Shown piece after piece: positions 32,503 through 41,165 of a stretch of 60,448 nt of DNA. Below the pieces are notes generated by a model, which worked only from the letters and a program-made list of their open reading frames with translations, was not told the origin of the DNA and ran no database searches. Origin of the DNA: Herbaspirillum sp. (GTDB lineage Bacteria; Pseudomonadota; Gammaproteobacteria; Burkholderiales; Burkholderiaceae_D). The first letter of the stretch is position 1. Every line of letters starts with the position of its first letter. Location: the NCBI GenBank assembly GCA_028292625.1, contig JAQGLY010000052.1, positions 1 through 60,448 of the forward strand. Direction: 5' to 3'. A program made the translations under genes and the position numbers.

Positions 32503-33546
32503 ATGAGTAATGATATGAGCAATGACGATCTGGAACCGAAAGAGCCGCCGCAGTCTCCCCCTTCGCCGGCGCCTGCGCCTGCCGTTGCCGCAGGCCGGCG
32601 CGAAGAGCGCGCCCCCGGGTGGGAGCGCGATGTGCTGGAGAAGCTGGCGATGTTTACCGTGCGCGAACAGCGCGCCCGGCGGCGCTGGGGAGTGTTCTTC
32701 AAGATCGCCGCGTTGCTGCTGATCCTGTACGCGGTCTGGGCCGGTTTCAATTACACGATGAACGACAGCGAGACGGTCGGCGCGCATACCGCGCTGATCG
32801 ATCTGAACGGCACCATCGAAGCGGATGGGCGGGGTTCGGCCAGCGTGGTGATTTCGGCGCTCGATAAAGCCTTTGCCGCCACCGATTCGGTCGGCGTCAT
32901 CCTGCGCATCAACAGCCCGGGCGGCAGCCCGGTCCAGGCCGGCATGATCTACGACGAGATCATGCGTCTGCGCAAGCAGTATCCGGCCAAGCCTCTGTAT
33001 GTGGTGGTCGAGGAAATGTGCGCATCGGGCGGTTACTACGTGGCCTCGGCCGCGGACAAGATTTACGTCAACAAGGCCAGCATCGTCGGTTCGATCGGCG
33101 TGCTGATGGACGGTTTCGGTTTCACCGGCCTGATGGATAAGCTGGGCATCGAGCGCCGCCTGCTGACCGCCGGCGAAAACAAGGGCTTCCTCGATCCGTT
33201 CAGTCCGGAAAGCCAGTCGCAGAAAGACTATGCGAAGCAGATGCTGTCCGACATCCATCATCAGTTCATCGATGCGGTGCGGGCCGGCCGCGGCACGCGT
33301 CTGAAGGAAACGCCGGAGATGTTCTCAGGGCTGTTCTGGACCGGCGCGCGCGCGGTCGAGTTGGGCCTGGCCGACGGCTACGGCACCGTCGACAGTGTGG
33401 CGCGGGACGTATTGAAGCAGGAAGATATCGTCGACTATACGCAAACCGAAGGCCTGCCTGAACGCGTGCTGAAGAAATTCGGCGTGGCGATGGGCTCGGG
33501 AGTGGCCAAGGCGATGGTCAGCGCGGGCGGGATACAACTGCGCTGA
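32503..33546 (+). CDS. sppA: S49 family signal peptide peptidase (SppA-like)
   Basis: The 347-residue protein has a Pro/Ala-rich acidic N-terminus, one transmembrane helix (IAALLLILYAVWAGFNY, about residues 66-84) and a periplasmic S49 protease domain. Visible motifs are LRINSPGGSPVQAGMIYDEI, CASGGYYVASAADKIYVN with the nucleophile serine near residue 175, and DKLGIERRLLTAGENK, whose lysine near 212 would complete the Ser-Lys dyad. It degrades signal peptides and other membrane peptides. I prefer ATG 32503 (GGGAACG upstream); a TTG at 32488 is possible. It ends 8 bp before the convergent methyltransferase gene. Confidence 0.92.
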   Translation: MSNDMSNDDLEPKEPPQSPPSPAPAPAVAAGRREERAPGWERDVLEKLAMFTVREQRARRRWGVFFKIAALLLILYAVWAGFNYTMNDSETVGAHTALIDLNGTIEADGRGSASVVISALDKAFAATDSVGVILRINSPGGSPVQAGMIYDEIMRLRKQYPAKPLYVVVEEMCASGGYYVASAADKIYVNKASIVGSIGVLMDGFGFTGLMDKLGIERRLLTAGENKGFLDPFSPESQSQKDYAKQMLSDIHHQFIDAVRAGRGTRLKETPEMFSGLFWTGARAVELGLADGYGTVDSVARDVLKQEDIVDYTQTEGLPERVLKKFGVAMGSGVAKAMVSAGGIQLR

Positions 33547-33554
33547 CGGTCGGA

Positions 33555-34307
33555 TCAGGCCAGCAATAGAAAGACCGTCGGCTTTTTATGAAAATCCGGC
33601 GCTTTGCCGGCCTGCAGCGCGCTTTTCCATTTGGCGGCGGTGCGCGTGACGATGGTTTCGCCGGGCAGCGTCAAATCGGTGGCGACGCAGATCTGCGTGG
33701 CCGGCTGACAGACGGCGCTCAGCGCTTCGAGCAGCGCGGCGTTGCGGTACGGCGTTTCGATGAACAATTGGGTCTGGCGCTCCTGGCGCGAGCGGTCTTC
33801 CAGCGTTTTGATGCGTTTGGCGCGTTGCGCGGCGTCGGTCGGCAGATAACCGTTGAACGCGAAGCTCTGCCCGTTCAGGCCGCTGCCCATCACCGCCAGC
33901 AGCAGCGACGATGGGCCGACCAGCGGCCGTACCGGAACCCCTTGCTGATGCGCAAGTCGGACCAGATCGGCGCCGGGATCGGCGACGGCGGGCACCCCGG
34001 CTTCCGAGATCAGACCGCCGTCGCATCCTGCCAGCAGCGGCGCCAGCAACGCCGGCAACGCGGCGGCAGGCGTGTTGACATTGAGCTCCGATATCCGGAT
34101 TTCCTGTAGCGGCAGCGCCAGCGGACGGACCGCTTTGAGCAGCGACAGGAACGCGCGCGTGGTCTTGGCGTTTTCAGCGATGAAATAGCTCAGGCCGGCG
34201 CTGACGATCTGCACTTGTTGCGGAATCACCGCATGCAGCCGTTCGGCCGGCGCGGCGTCGCTGTCTCCCAGCGTATTCGGGATAAGGTAAAGTGTGCCTG
34301 GGCTCAT
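33555..34307 (-). CDS. SAM-dependent methyltransferase, tetrapyrrole methylase/RsmI-like family
   Basis: The 250-residue protein has the fold signature of the RsmI/YraL and tetrapyrrole methylase superfamily: LYLIPNTLGD at the N-terminus, GCDGGLISEAGVPAVADPGADLVRLAHQQGVPVRPLVGPSSLL, FNGYLPTD, QLFIETPYRN, and CVATDLTLPGETIVTRT. RsmI methylates the 2'-O of C1402 of 16S rRNA. This protein is shorter at its C-terminus than typical RsmI (about 280-290), so it is more likely the paralogue common in Burkholderiales with unknown target. Convergent with sppA. Confidence 0.85.
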   Translation of the reverse strand: MSPGTLYLIPNTLGDSDAAPAERLHAVIPQQVQIVSAGLSYFIAENAKTTRAFLSLLKAVRPLALPLQEIRISELNVNTPAAALPALLAPLLAGCDGGLISEAGVPAVADPGADLVRLAHQQGVPVRPLVGPSSLLLAVMGSGLNGQSFAFNGYLPTDAAQRAKRIKTLEDRSRQERQTQLFIETPYRNAALLEALSAVCQPATQICVATDLTLPGETIVTRTAAKWKSALQAGKAPDFHKKPTVFLLLA

Positions 34308-34482
34308 GGGGTAAAGATTTGCATAGTCATTAAATAGTCATATTGGACCACTATGGTGGCGTGGGGCCTCGGAGTGCAGTTTAAGGCCGGCTGAAGTTTG
34401 CTTGACCGACATCCGCTTGTCCGTTCCCGGCCGCATTCCTTGAGGCGCTATTGTATGAATAAACCCCATGGAGAGGGAATCG

Positions 34483-35955
34483 ATGTTTGCTGCGGTTGAT
34501 TTGGGTTCCAACAGCTTCCGGATGCACGTCGGCCGTTATGAGGGCGGCGCGATCAAGGTCGTCAAGAGCGCGCGCGATCCGATTCGCCTGGCCTCGGCGC
34601 TGAACGCGGAGGGCTATCTGAGCCAGCAGGCGATTACCGCCGCGGTCGAGTCGATGACCCGTTTCGGTGCGATTCTGCAGGACTATTCGCTGGACGCGGT
34701 GCGGGTGGTCGCCACCAATACCTTGCGCGTGGCGAAAAATGCGCAGGATTTCATTCCGTATGCGGAGCGCGCGATCGGTTATCCGATCGAAATCATTTCG
34801 GGCGAAGAAGAGGGGCGCCTGATCTATATGGGCGTCGCCAATGCCTTGGGGCAAGCCGAGGAACAGCGGCTGGTGATCGACATCGGCGGCGGTTCGACCG
34901 AACTGATCGTGGGCCGCGGCCCGCATATCCGCCGGGTCGAATCGTTCAGCATCGGCAATGTGAATCAGAGTCTGGCGTTTTTCGGGGACGGGTCGATCAC
35001 CGAAGCTGCATTCGCGGAAGCGATTCTATCGGCGCGTTCACAAGTCGAGGATGCGATCCTGCCGTTCGGCAAGCAGCATTGGAGCAAGGCGTACGGCTCG
35101 TCCGGCACCATGCGCGCGATTGCGTTTACCATTTCCAGGAACGATATCGGCGACGGCCGGATGACGCTGAAAAACGTCGAAGCGCTGAAACAGTATCTGA
35201 TTTCCCGCGGCAACGTCAGCCGCATCGATCTGATCGGCCTGAAGACCGATCGCATGCCGGTGATCATGGGCGGCCTGAGCGTGTTGATCGGTCTGATGCG
35301 CGAATTGAAAATCGACCTGATCACGCCGGTGCAGGCGGGCTTGCGTCTGGGCGTGATGTGGGATCTGCAACTGCGCGCGACCAAACACGACCGGCGCGAA
35401 GAATCGGTGGACGATTTCGTCCAGCGCCTGCAAATCGATCCGACGCGCGCGCGCCAGGTGGCTGCCGCCGCGGTGACGTTCTACGAATTGCTGAGGCCCA
35501 ATGCCGGCGCCTACGGCAAGCATCTGTTGTGGAGCGGATTGCTGCACGATGTCGGCCAGGTGGTGTCGCATACCGGGTATCACAAGCATTCCGCGTACCT
35601 GGTCGCGAATGCCGATCTGCCGGGTTTCACTACCCGTGAGCAAAAAACGATGAGCACGCTGCTGCTCGGGCAGAAGGGCAATCTGCGCAAAATCGGCGCC
35701 TCGTTGTATGAACCGGATTTCGCCAAGGCGCTGCTGTCATTGCGGCTGGCGGTGATGTTCACGCATGCGCATATCGAATTGGATCTCGGCGCGCTGAGCC
35801 TGCAGCAGATCCGGCTGAAAATGAAGAACAAGATCGAGGTGGATATCAAGGAGGCCTGGGTCGCGGAGCATCCCACGATGTCGTACTGGATGCAGAAAGA
35901 GCAGGAGTTTTGGCGCGAAGTCGGGATGGAGTTCGTGATCCGGGTCTCGGCGTAG
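34483..35955 (+). CDS. ppx: Exopolyphosphatase / guanosine pentaphosphatase (Ppx/GppA)
   Basis: The 490-residue enzyme has the ASKHA-type N-terminal phosphatase domain with AAVDLGSNSFRMHVGRYEGG, ISGEEEGRLIYMGV and VIDIGGGSTELIVG. A C-terminal HD-like helical region follows (HLLWSGLLHDVGQVVSH, YLVANADLPGF). It removes terminal phosphates from polyphosphate or hydrolyses pppGpp. I placed the start at ATG 34483: the purine-rich GGAGAGGG sits at the right distance before it, while the ATG at 34468 overlaps that ribosome binding site. No ppk is adjacent. It diverges from the methyltransferase gene. Confidence 0.93.
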   Translation: MFAAVDLGSNSFRMHVGRYEGGAIKVVKSARDPIRLASALNAEGYLSQQAITAAVESMTRFGAILQDYSLDAVRVVATNTLRVAKNAQDFIPYAERAIGYPIEIISGEEEGRLIYMGVANALGQAEEQRLVIDIGGGSTELIVGRGPHIRRVESFSIGNVNQSLAFFGDGSITEAAFAEAILSARSQVEDAILPFGKQHWSKAYGSSGTMRAIAFTISRNDIGDGRMTLKNVEALKQYLISRGNVSRIDLIGLKTDRMPVIMGGLSVLIGLMRELKIDLITPVQAGLRLGVMWDLQLRATKHDRREESVDDFVQRLQIDPTRARQVAAAAVTFYELLRPNAGAYGKHLLWSGLLHDVGQVVSHTGYHKHSAYLVANADLPGFTTREQKTMSTLLLGQKGNLRKIGASLYEPDFAKALLSLRLAVMFTHAHIELDLGALSLQQIRLKMKNKIEVDIKEAWVAEHPTMSYWMQKEQEFWREVGMEFVIRVSA

Positions 35956-35975
35956 GGCGCCGGGCTGCGGCGTAT

Positions 35976-36049
35976 CCTTCCTTCGATGCGGAGCTCCACG
36001 CCTGCTCAGGACGAACGGGTTTGTGCCGGATTTACCGAAACCGTTCGTC
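35976..36049. repeat. REP-like extragenic repeat, copy 1
   Basis: The segment holds CTTCCTTCGAT (35977-35987), a small palindromic spacer (GGAGCTCC) and CGCCTGCTCAGGACGAACGG (35999-36018). The terminal GACGAACGG then pairs with CCGTTCGTC at 36041-36049. A close copy lies at 60031-60068. It sits between the 3' ends of convergent ppx and prfC. Confidence 0.6.
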
Positions 36050-36080
36050 TTTGCGTTTGAATATCAATCCAGTTTAAACA

Positions 36081-37751
36081 TCAATCCAGTTTTGCCGCGT
36101 GCTCCCGCGTGGCGTGGAACGTCACGCCGGGCCAGCGTTCCTGCGTCAACCGCAGATTCACGCCGGAGCTGGCCAGATACGCCAGATTGCCGGCCGCATC
36201 GTGCGCCAGATTGTGTCCGGCCGACGATTTCTCGAATTCCGCCATCATCTTTTTATCTTCGCAGGACACCCAGCGGGCGCTGCTGATGCTGGTGCCTTCG
36301 AACACCGCGTCGACGCCGTATTCGTTGAGCAGACGACTGGCGACCACTTCGAACTGCAGCACCCCGACCGCGCCCAATACCAGATCGCTGTTGTTGACCG
36401 GCTTGAACACCTGTACCGCGCCTTCTTCGCCCAGCTGCTGCAGACCCTTGTGCAATTGTTTGATCTTGAGCGGATTGCGAATCCGCGCCATCCGGAAAAA
36501 ATCGGGCGCGAAATACGGAATGCCGGTGAACTGCAGCAATTCGCCTTCCGAGAAACTGTCGCCGATCTGCATATTGCCGTGATTCGGCAGGCCGATGATG
36601 TCGCCGGCATAGGCTTCCTCCACCTGTTCCCGGCTCGACGCCATGAAGGTCACCACGGTCGAGACCTTGATGTCTCGATTGAGGCGCAGATGCTTGATTT
36701 TCATGCCGCGCTCGAAGCGGCCCGAGCACACCCGCAGGAAAGCGATGCGGTCGCGGTGGGCCGGGTCCATATTGGCCTGGATCTTGAAGACGAAGCCGCT
36801 GAACGGCGTTTCGGTCGGCGCAACCTGGCGCAGCGACGCGTCGCGTCCGCGCGGCGCCGGCGCCCAGTCCAGCAGCGCATTGAGGATTTCGCGCACACCG
36901 AAGTTGTTGATCGCCGATCCGAAAAACACCGGCGTCTGCGTGCCGGCCAGAAAGGCGTCCAGATCGAACGGATGCGATGCGCCGTGCACCAGTTCGACTT
37001 CCATTTTCAGTTGTTCGATTTCGCGCGGGAACATCTCCGCCAGCTTCGGATTGTCGATGCCCTTGACGATCTGCACGCTCTCCTGATTGGCCTTGGCGTC
37101 GCCGGCGGCAAACAGCATGATTTCATCACGCAGCAAATGGTAGACGCCGCGGAAGCTTTTACCCATGCCGATCGGCCAGGTTACCGGCGCGCACTGGATT
37201 TTCAGCACCGATTCCAGCTCGTCGAGCAACTCCAGCGGATCGCGGGTTTCGCGATCCATCTTGTTCATGAACGTGATGATCGGCGTGTTGCGCATGCGGC
37301 AAACGTTGAGCAGCTTGATGGTCTGTTCTTCGACGCCCTTGGCCGCGTCGATCACCATCAGCGCCGAGTCGACCGCGGTCAGCACGCGGTAGGTATCTTC
37401 CGAGAAGTCCTGGTGGCCCGGGGTATCGAGCAGATTGACGACGTGATCGCGGTATTCGAACTGCATCACCGAACTGGCGACGGAAATGCCGCGCTGCTTT
37501 TCGATTTCCATCCAGTCCGAGGTCGCGTGGCGGCCGCTCTTGCGGGCCTTGACCGTGCCGGCCATCTGGATCGCGCCCGAGAACAGCAGCAGCTTTTCGG
37601 TAAGCGTGGTTTTACCCGCATCCGGATGGGAAATAATGCCGAACGTACGGCGGCGCGCCACTTCGCGCGCGATCAGCTCGGGCTGGACTTTGCGCGCAAC
37701 GACATTTTCCGTCGTGTCGGAGAGATTCGGATCGGAATTCGGTTCTTGCAT
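36081..37751 (-). CDS. prfC: Peptide chain release factor 3
   Basis: RF3 is a translational GTPase that recycles RF1 and RF2 from terminated ribosomes. The 556-residue protein has GTPase motifs [16 protein letters not shown] (G1), [14 protein letters not shown] (G3) and [10 protein letters not shown] (G4) in the first 170 residues. Domain II ([23 protein letters not shown]) and the RF3-specific C-terminal domain follow. The frame stays open to 37913, but ATG 37751 ([10 protein letters not shown]) is the better start. The last four codons and stop are part of a 17-bp tandem duplication. Upstream on the same strand is the DUF3300 gene. Confidence 0.95.
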   Translation of the reverse strand: MQEPNSDPNLSDTTENVVARKVQPELIAREVARRRTFGIISHPDAGKTTLTEKLLLFSGAIQMAGTVKARKSGRHATSDWMEIEKQRGISVASSVMQFEYRDHVVNLLDTPGHQDFSEDTYRVLTAVDSALMVIDAAKGVEEQTIKLLNVCRMRNTPIITFMNKMDRETRDPLELLDELESVLKIQCAPVTWPIGMGKSFRGVYHLLRDEIMLFAAGDAKANQESVQIVKGIDNPKLAEMFPREIEQLKMEVELVHGASHPFDLDAFLAGTQTPVFFGSAINNFGVREILNALLDWAPAPRGRDASLRQVAPTETPFSGFVFKIQANMDPAHRDRIAFLRVCSGRFERGMKIKHLRLNRDIKVSTVVTFMASSREQVEEAYAGDIIGLPNHGNMQIGDSFSEGELLQFTGIPYFAPDFFRMARIRNPLKIKQLHKGLQQLGEEGAVQVFKPVNNSDLVLGAVGVLQFEVVASRLLNEYGVDAVFEGTSISSARWVSCEDKKMMAEFEKSSAGHNLAHDAAGNLAYLASSGVNLRLTQERWPGVTFHATREHAAKLD

Positions 37752-37922
37752 GAGACTCAAGCGCAGTGCTTGCCTAGACAGATATGGAAGATGGAGAATC
37801 GGTGCGGGCGACGCGCATGCCGGCGGCTGGAGCCGGTATTGCAGGCGGCGATTCGAACGCAGGATTATAGCGTATGTGAGGCCGGCAATACCGTTTGCGC
37901 GGTCCGGCTTCATTCGCGCCGG

Positions 37923-38912
37923 TCAGTGTCCGCCGGATCGGGGCGGCCGGGTGGAGATACTGCCGCTGTTGCGTTCAGGCGATGCGCCTGTGTTCGGAGT
38001 GCCGACCGATGTGCCCGACGCCGGCGGCGCTTCGGTGCCGATCGAATCGGATGTCGGCTTGGGCGGCTGATGTTTGCGGTACTGCGGATCGTGCCTCCAT
38101 TCGGCCAAGCCGGCGCTGACGGTGGCGGCGGAGAGGGTCGCGCGGGTCAGCAGACGGCCGCCGCGCCAATCGATGGCGGCATCGTAAAACGCCCGATCGG
38201 GCATCTCGACCGCGGCGCTGAACGCCACGCCGTTGCCGGCGCCGCGGTTTTGCGGCGCGGCATACGGCTGCGCCGCCCAATATTCCGGCGGCAGCAGGCT
38301 GTTGCCGGCCGGGCTGTAGACTTGCGCCGCATCGTAGTACGGCACATAGATCCGTTGTGTGTCGGCGGGATCGATACGCACCACGGTATCCTGCCGCTGC
38401 ACCTGCTGCTGCCGGGTGGAATGCAAGGCGCCGTTGTCATAGGCGCGTTCGCGCAGGCGCTGTATCGCGTTCAGCAGCGCCGCCGGTTGTTTGATGACGG
38501 CGTCGGCCAATTGCCCGGTCCAGGTTTTTTCGCTGCGCATCATGGTCAGGATGGGCGCAAACGGCAACAGCGCCTTGACGCTGCTTTCCCAGCGTTGCGC
38601 GGCGGCGGCGCGGCCGATTTGGTCGGCCGTCAACGTGGCGCGGCGTTCGGCCCACGGTGCGGCTTCGGCGATGTCCAGCGGATAGGTCGACGCCATCAAC
38701 ACCTGCGCCAGCAAGGCATCCGGATACAGCGCGATCGGCGCGGCCACGCGATCGATGGCCGGTTCGCGCAGCGACGGAAGCGGGCGTGTCGCGTTCTGCG
38801 CCTGCGCCGGGACGGGCGGCATGGCGATCAGCGTGACAGCCACGACCAGCAAGCCGCCGATGGCCGTATTCCATCTGGCTGCGGCTGGTTTTCGTTGAAA
38901 AAGACGGGTCAT
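37923..38912 (-). CDS. DUF3300 domain exported protein
   Basis: The 329-residue protein starts with a basic stretch and a hydrophobic signal segment (GGLLVVAVTLIAMPPVPAQA, cleavage likely after AQA). The DUF3300 core follows, with the characteristic PIALYPDALLAQVLMASTYPLDIAEA, LLPFAPILTMM, GQLADAVIKQPAALLNAIQRLRERA and IYVPYYDAAQVYSP. The C-terminus is Pro/Ser/Gly-rich low complexity. DUF3300 has no known function, and no neighbouring gene explains it. The export prediction is inferred from the N-terminus. Confidence 0.85.
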   Translation of the reverse strand: MTRLFQRKPAAARWNTAIGGLLVVAVTLIAMPPVPAQAQNATRPLPSLREPAIDRVAAPIALYPDALLAQVLMASTYPLDIAEAAPWAERRATLTADQIGRAAAAQRWESSVKALLPFAPILTMMRSEKTWTGQLADAVIKQPAALLNAIQRLRERAYDNGALHSTRQQQVQRQDTVVRIDPADTQRIYVPYYDAAQVYSPAGNSLLPPEYWAAQPYAAPQNRGAGNGVAFSAAVEMPDRAFYDAAIDWRGGRLLTRATLSAATVSAGLAEWRHDPQYRKHQPPKPTSDSIGTEAPPASGTSVGTPNTGASPERNSGSISTRPPRSGGH

Positions 38913-39087
38913 TGAATTAATTATTTTCTATGAAATTATGCGGCGTATTTGGGTAATGAAATTTGGCCGGATGCGCAATCCTGAGGCCGACAAGGGATGT
39001 TACCGGACGGGCGCCCGTTGCGCTGCCTGGAGGCATATTGAGAAAATTTGCAGCCTGTAAATATTTGAAGCATTTGACCGAAATATG

Positions 39088-39116
39088 TTGACCGGAATGC
39101 GTCGTCAGCGTATTAT
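39088..39116 (+). promoter_or_regulatory. Sigma-70 promoter of tRNA-Pro(TGG)
   Basis: TTGACC (39088-39093), a 17-bp spacer and TATTAT (39111-39116) lie just upstream. The first tRNA base is 10 nt beyond the -10. A near-consensus match. Confidence 0.7.
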
Positions 39117-39125
39117 TTTGTTCTT

Positions 39126-39202
<77 letters not shown>

Positions 39203-39219
39203 AATAAAGCAGTAAGAAG

Positions 39220-39254
39220 AAGGCCTGAGACGTTAAACTCTCAGGCCTTTTTTT
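39220..39254 (+). terminator. Rho-independent terminator of tRNA-Pro(TGG)
   Basis: AAGGCCTGAGA pairs with TCTCAGGCCTT over 11 bp, with an 8-nt loop, followed by a T-run to 39254. It lies 18 nt beyond the tRNA. Confidence 0.88.
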
Positions 39255-39269
39255 CTGAGCAATCACTGG

Positions 39270-39299
39270 TTGTAGGCCAGTGGAGTTGCGCATTATAAT
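39270..39299 (+). promoter_or_regulatory. Sigma-70 promoter of tRNA-Arg(TCT)
   Basis: TTGTAG (39270-39275), 18-bp spacer and consensus TATAAT (39294-39299), 15 bp before the tRNA. A CACTGG/CCAGTG inverted repeat (39264-39282) brackets the -35. Confidence 0.6.
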
Positions 39300-39313
39300 T
39301 TCCCCCTTTCCAT

Positions 39314-39387
39314 CTGCCCTTAGCTCAACTGGATAGAGCAATGCCCTTCTAAGGCATAGGTTACTGGTTCGATTCCAGTAGGGCAGA
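39314..39387 (+). tRNA. tRNA-Arg (anticodon TCT)
   Basis: The acceptor CTGCCCT pairs perfectly with AGGGCAG. The D-arm is GCTC-AACTGGATA-GAGC, the anticodon stem ATGCC/GGCAT carries loop CTTCTAA (anticodon TCT, reading AGA/AGG), and the T-arm is ACTGG-TTCGATT-CCAGT. The discriminator is A and no CCA is encoded, unlike the two tRNA-Pro genes in this window. The last 16 bases around its 3' end recur at 41503-41518. Confidence 0.94.
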
Positions 39388-39391
39388 CTTC
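39376..39391 (+). repeat. attL-like 16-bp direct repeat at tRNA-Arg 3' end
   Basis: CAGTAGGGCAGACTTC includes the end of the T-stem, the acceptor 3' strand, the discriminator and four downstream bases. It is identical to 41503-41518, and the flanking bases differ. This is the pattern of site-specific integration at a tRNA 3' end. Confidence 0.75.
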
Positions 39392-39525
39392 TTTTTTGCT
39401 ATCCAGGGCATCGACACTATCGATCAAATGTGCCTGGGCGCTCCTTGACGGATTTACCTTGCTTTTGATGTGCAATGCGCGGGAAGCCGATCGAATCGGA
39501 CAACCCGCGCACGCTGGCGACTGTC

Positions 39526-41013
39526 TTAAAGAGGAAAATTGGCAATCTTTCTTGCATCGCCCGTGAGTTGCAGGATATGCATGCCGGTGCCCGCACGGTC
39601 GACTATATAAATATAGCCGCGATCATCGACCTCCACATTGTTGGTCTGGATGACGGCCTTGCAACCGTCCTTGCTACCCTCCTTGGTCCCGGCGGGACAT
39701 GCCAGATATGTCCTGTCGGTGGTGGCAGGAATGTAAAATCCAATTTCTTTGGGCGAGTACGGATTACGGATATCTACGGCTCGCACGCCTGCGTTGAAGT
39801 GAGCAATAAATACAATGCGCCGATAGTAGATGGGCGAGAAGCTTTCATTAGACGAATGCGTGCCGAAGCGGCCTCCGCGGCTGCAAAAATTGCCGCTTGA
39901 TTCCGGGACCGTGAAATTCGAGATCACTTGCGGTTTGTTTTCTACCGTTACATCGGCCAGCCATGCCATCTCGCGGGGCTCAGTGCATCCGCTGACTAAC
40001 GATTCGGGCACCATCAAGACAAAATTGCGCTTGCTGTCTTTATCCTTAGCGAATTCCGGCACATCCAATCCTATGATCGGAAATGTCGTATGAGAACCGT
40101 TCTTCGGTGACAATACGAGCCGGCCTACCTCTGGGAACGCAAGGTTGGCATCGGTCGGTTCTGTTGGCCCGGTGAGAAGCTTATTGCGATCCACGATTTG
40201 CAGCATGCCGTTCTGGTTGGTGCCATAACCGAAGTACACGCGATTGCCGGCAGCGCCAATCGAAATGGCGCCATGTATGCCTTCAGGCGCCGGTCCGGTG
40301 GCGCCAGGCTGTTGTCCCGGCAGACCGAAATTGCGGATGAAGACAGGTTTTGCCGGGTCGCTTAAATCATAGACTTGGGTCATGCGTTTGACGCGCCATC
40401 CGGGTGCGCCGGAAACCAGATAGGCAATACCCGTATCACATTCCCAAAAATTCTTGTGTGTGCCCTCTACGCCTGTGATTTCGGCAATACGATTCGGCTT
40501 GGCAGGATCGCTGACGTCCCATATTTCGTGCGCGTGGTTGCCGAATACGCGCAGCAAGTAGAACTTGCTCGGATCGCCTTTGGGCAACTGCTTGCCTGAA
40601 CATACGCGCGCCATCTGGCCGCCGCCGCTTTCCCCCATGCCTTCCTCGCCGGGAATGTGAGCCAAATATTTCGGCTGCGCGGGATTGGTTACATCGATGA
40701 TCGAGGTTCCGTTGAACTCATGCTGACCATTTAACGGATTGATTGGCTTGGGGTTCGATGGCGTGCCGCCGTGATGACCGACATAGGCAATCCACCGTCC
40801 ATTCTGTTCTTCAATGACAGGCTGGTACGCGCCGCGTCCTTGTAGATCGTTGGTTCCGACCAGCGCCATATTGTTTGCTTCAGCAGTCTGCTGTGCCCAG
40901 ACGTCAGTGGGGGCAATGCTGAGCACCCAGGACAACAGAATGATGTGCCGGAAGAAATTTCTGCTGCTTTGTCCGCCTCGGATCAGAGTACGTATCAAAT
41001 TAGAAAGGTGCAT
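39526..41013 (-). CDS. Exported LVIVD-repeat (beta-propeller-like) protein
   Basis: The 495-residue protein has a signal peptide (hydrophobic IILLSWVLSIAPTDVWA, cleavage likely after VWAQ) and a series of LVIVD-like repeats. The repeats are seen as WDVSDPAKPNRIAEI, YDLSDPAKPVFIRNF, VDIRNPYSPKEIGFY, IDVTNPAQPKYLAHI and a last blade with IVDRAGTGMHILQL. These predict a secreted seven-bladed propeller with unknown ligand. At least four cysteines (near VCSGK, WECDTG, SGCTEP, NFCSRG) could form disulfides. It is the only sizeable gene of the tRNA-Arg islet, less GC-rich than its surroundings. A promoter with a LacI-type operator lies upstream, and GGGAG stands before the ATG. Confidence 0.85.
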   Translation of the reverse strand: MHLSNLIRTLIRGGQSSRNFFRHIILLSWVLSIAPTDVWAQQTAEANNMALVGTNDLQGRGAYQPVIEEQNGRWIAYVGHHGGTPSNPKPINPLNGQHEFNGTSIIDVTNPAQPKYLAHIPGEEGMGESGGGQMARVCSGKQLPKGDPSKFYLLRVFGNHAHEIWDVSDPAKPNRIAEITGVEGTHKNFWECDTGIAYLVSGAPGWRVKRMTQVYDLSDPAKPVFIRNFGLPGQQPGATGPAPEGIHGAISIGAAGNRVYFGYGTNQNGMLQIVDRNKLLTGPTEPTDANLAFPEVGRLVLSPKNGSHTTFPIIGLDVPEFAKDKDSKRNFVLMVPESLVSGCTEPREMAWLADVTVENKPQVISNFTVPESSGNFCSRGGRFGTHSSNESFSPIYYRRIVFIAHFNAGVRAVDIRNPYSPKEIGFYIPATTDRTYLACPAGTKEGSKDGCKAVIQTNNVEVDDRGYIYIVDRAGTGMHILQLTGDARKIANFPL

Positions 41014-41116
41014 GTGTCAGACTCCCAGAATGGGGTTATCGAGTTCAGGCGTTGATTGCCGGTGCGCTTTGGTGCGTGGCAGTGTCGCCTGATTATTTGC
41101 CTTATACGCTGCGTTA

Positions 41117-41130
41117 TGCAAACGTTTGCA
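41117..41130. promoter_or_regulatory. LacI/GalR-family-like operator O1
   Basis: TGCAAACGTTTGCA is a perfect 14-bp palindrome with the central CG typical of LacI-family operators. It starts six bases downstream of the -10 of the LVIVD gene promoter, so it covers the expected transcription start. This is a classic repressor position. No LacI-type regulator gene lies in the window. Confidence 0.6.
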
Positions 41131-41136
41131 CAAAAG

Positions 41137-41165
41137 ATAATAGGTATCGTCAAAAAGAAAGTCAA
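41137..41165 (-). promoter_or_regulatory. Sigma-70 promoter of the LVIVD-repeat gene
   Basis: On the minus strand TTGACT (41160-41165) and TATTAT (41137-41142) are separated by exactly 17 bp, a near-consensus promoter. The predicted leader is about 115 nt. Operator O1 follows the -10 directly. Confidence 0.65.

Noticed and set aside
36099..38915. Plus-strand frame of 938 codons opposite prfC and the DUF3300 gene
   Set aside because: Runs antisense through two recognisable genes; no protein family pattern.
39401..39437. Terminator hairpin after the LVIVD gene
   Set aside because: The CCAGG/CCTGG pairing is imperfect, with a large internal loop and no U-tract on the minus strand.
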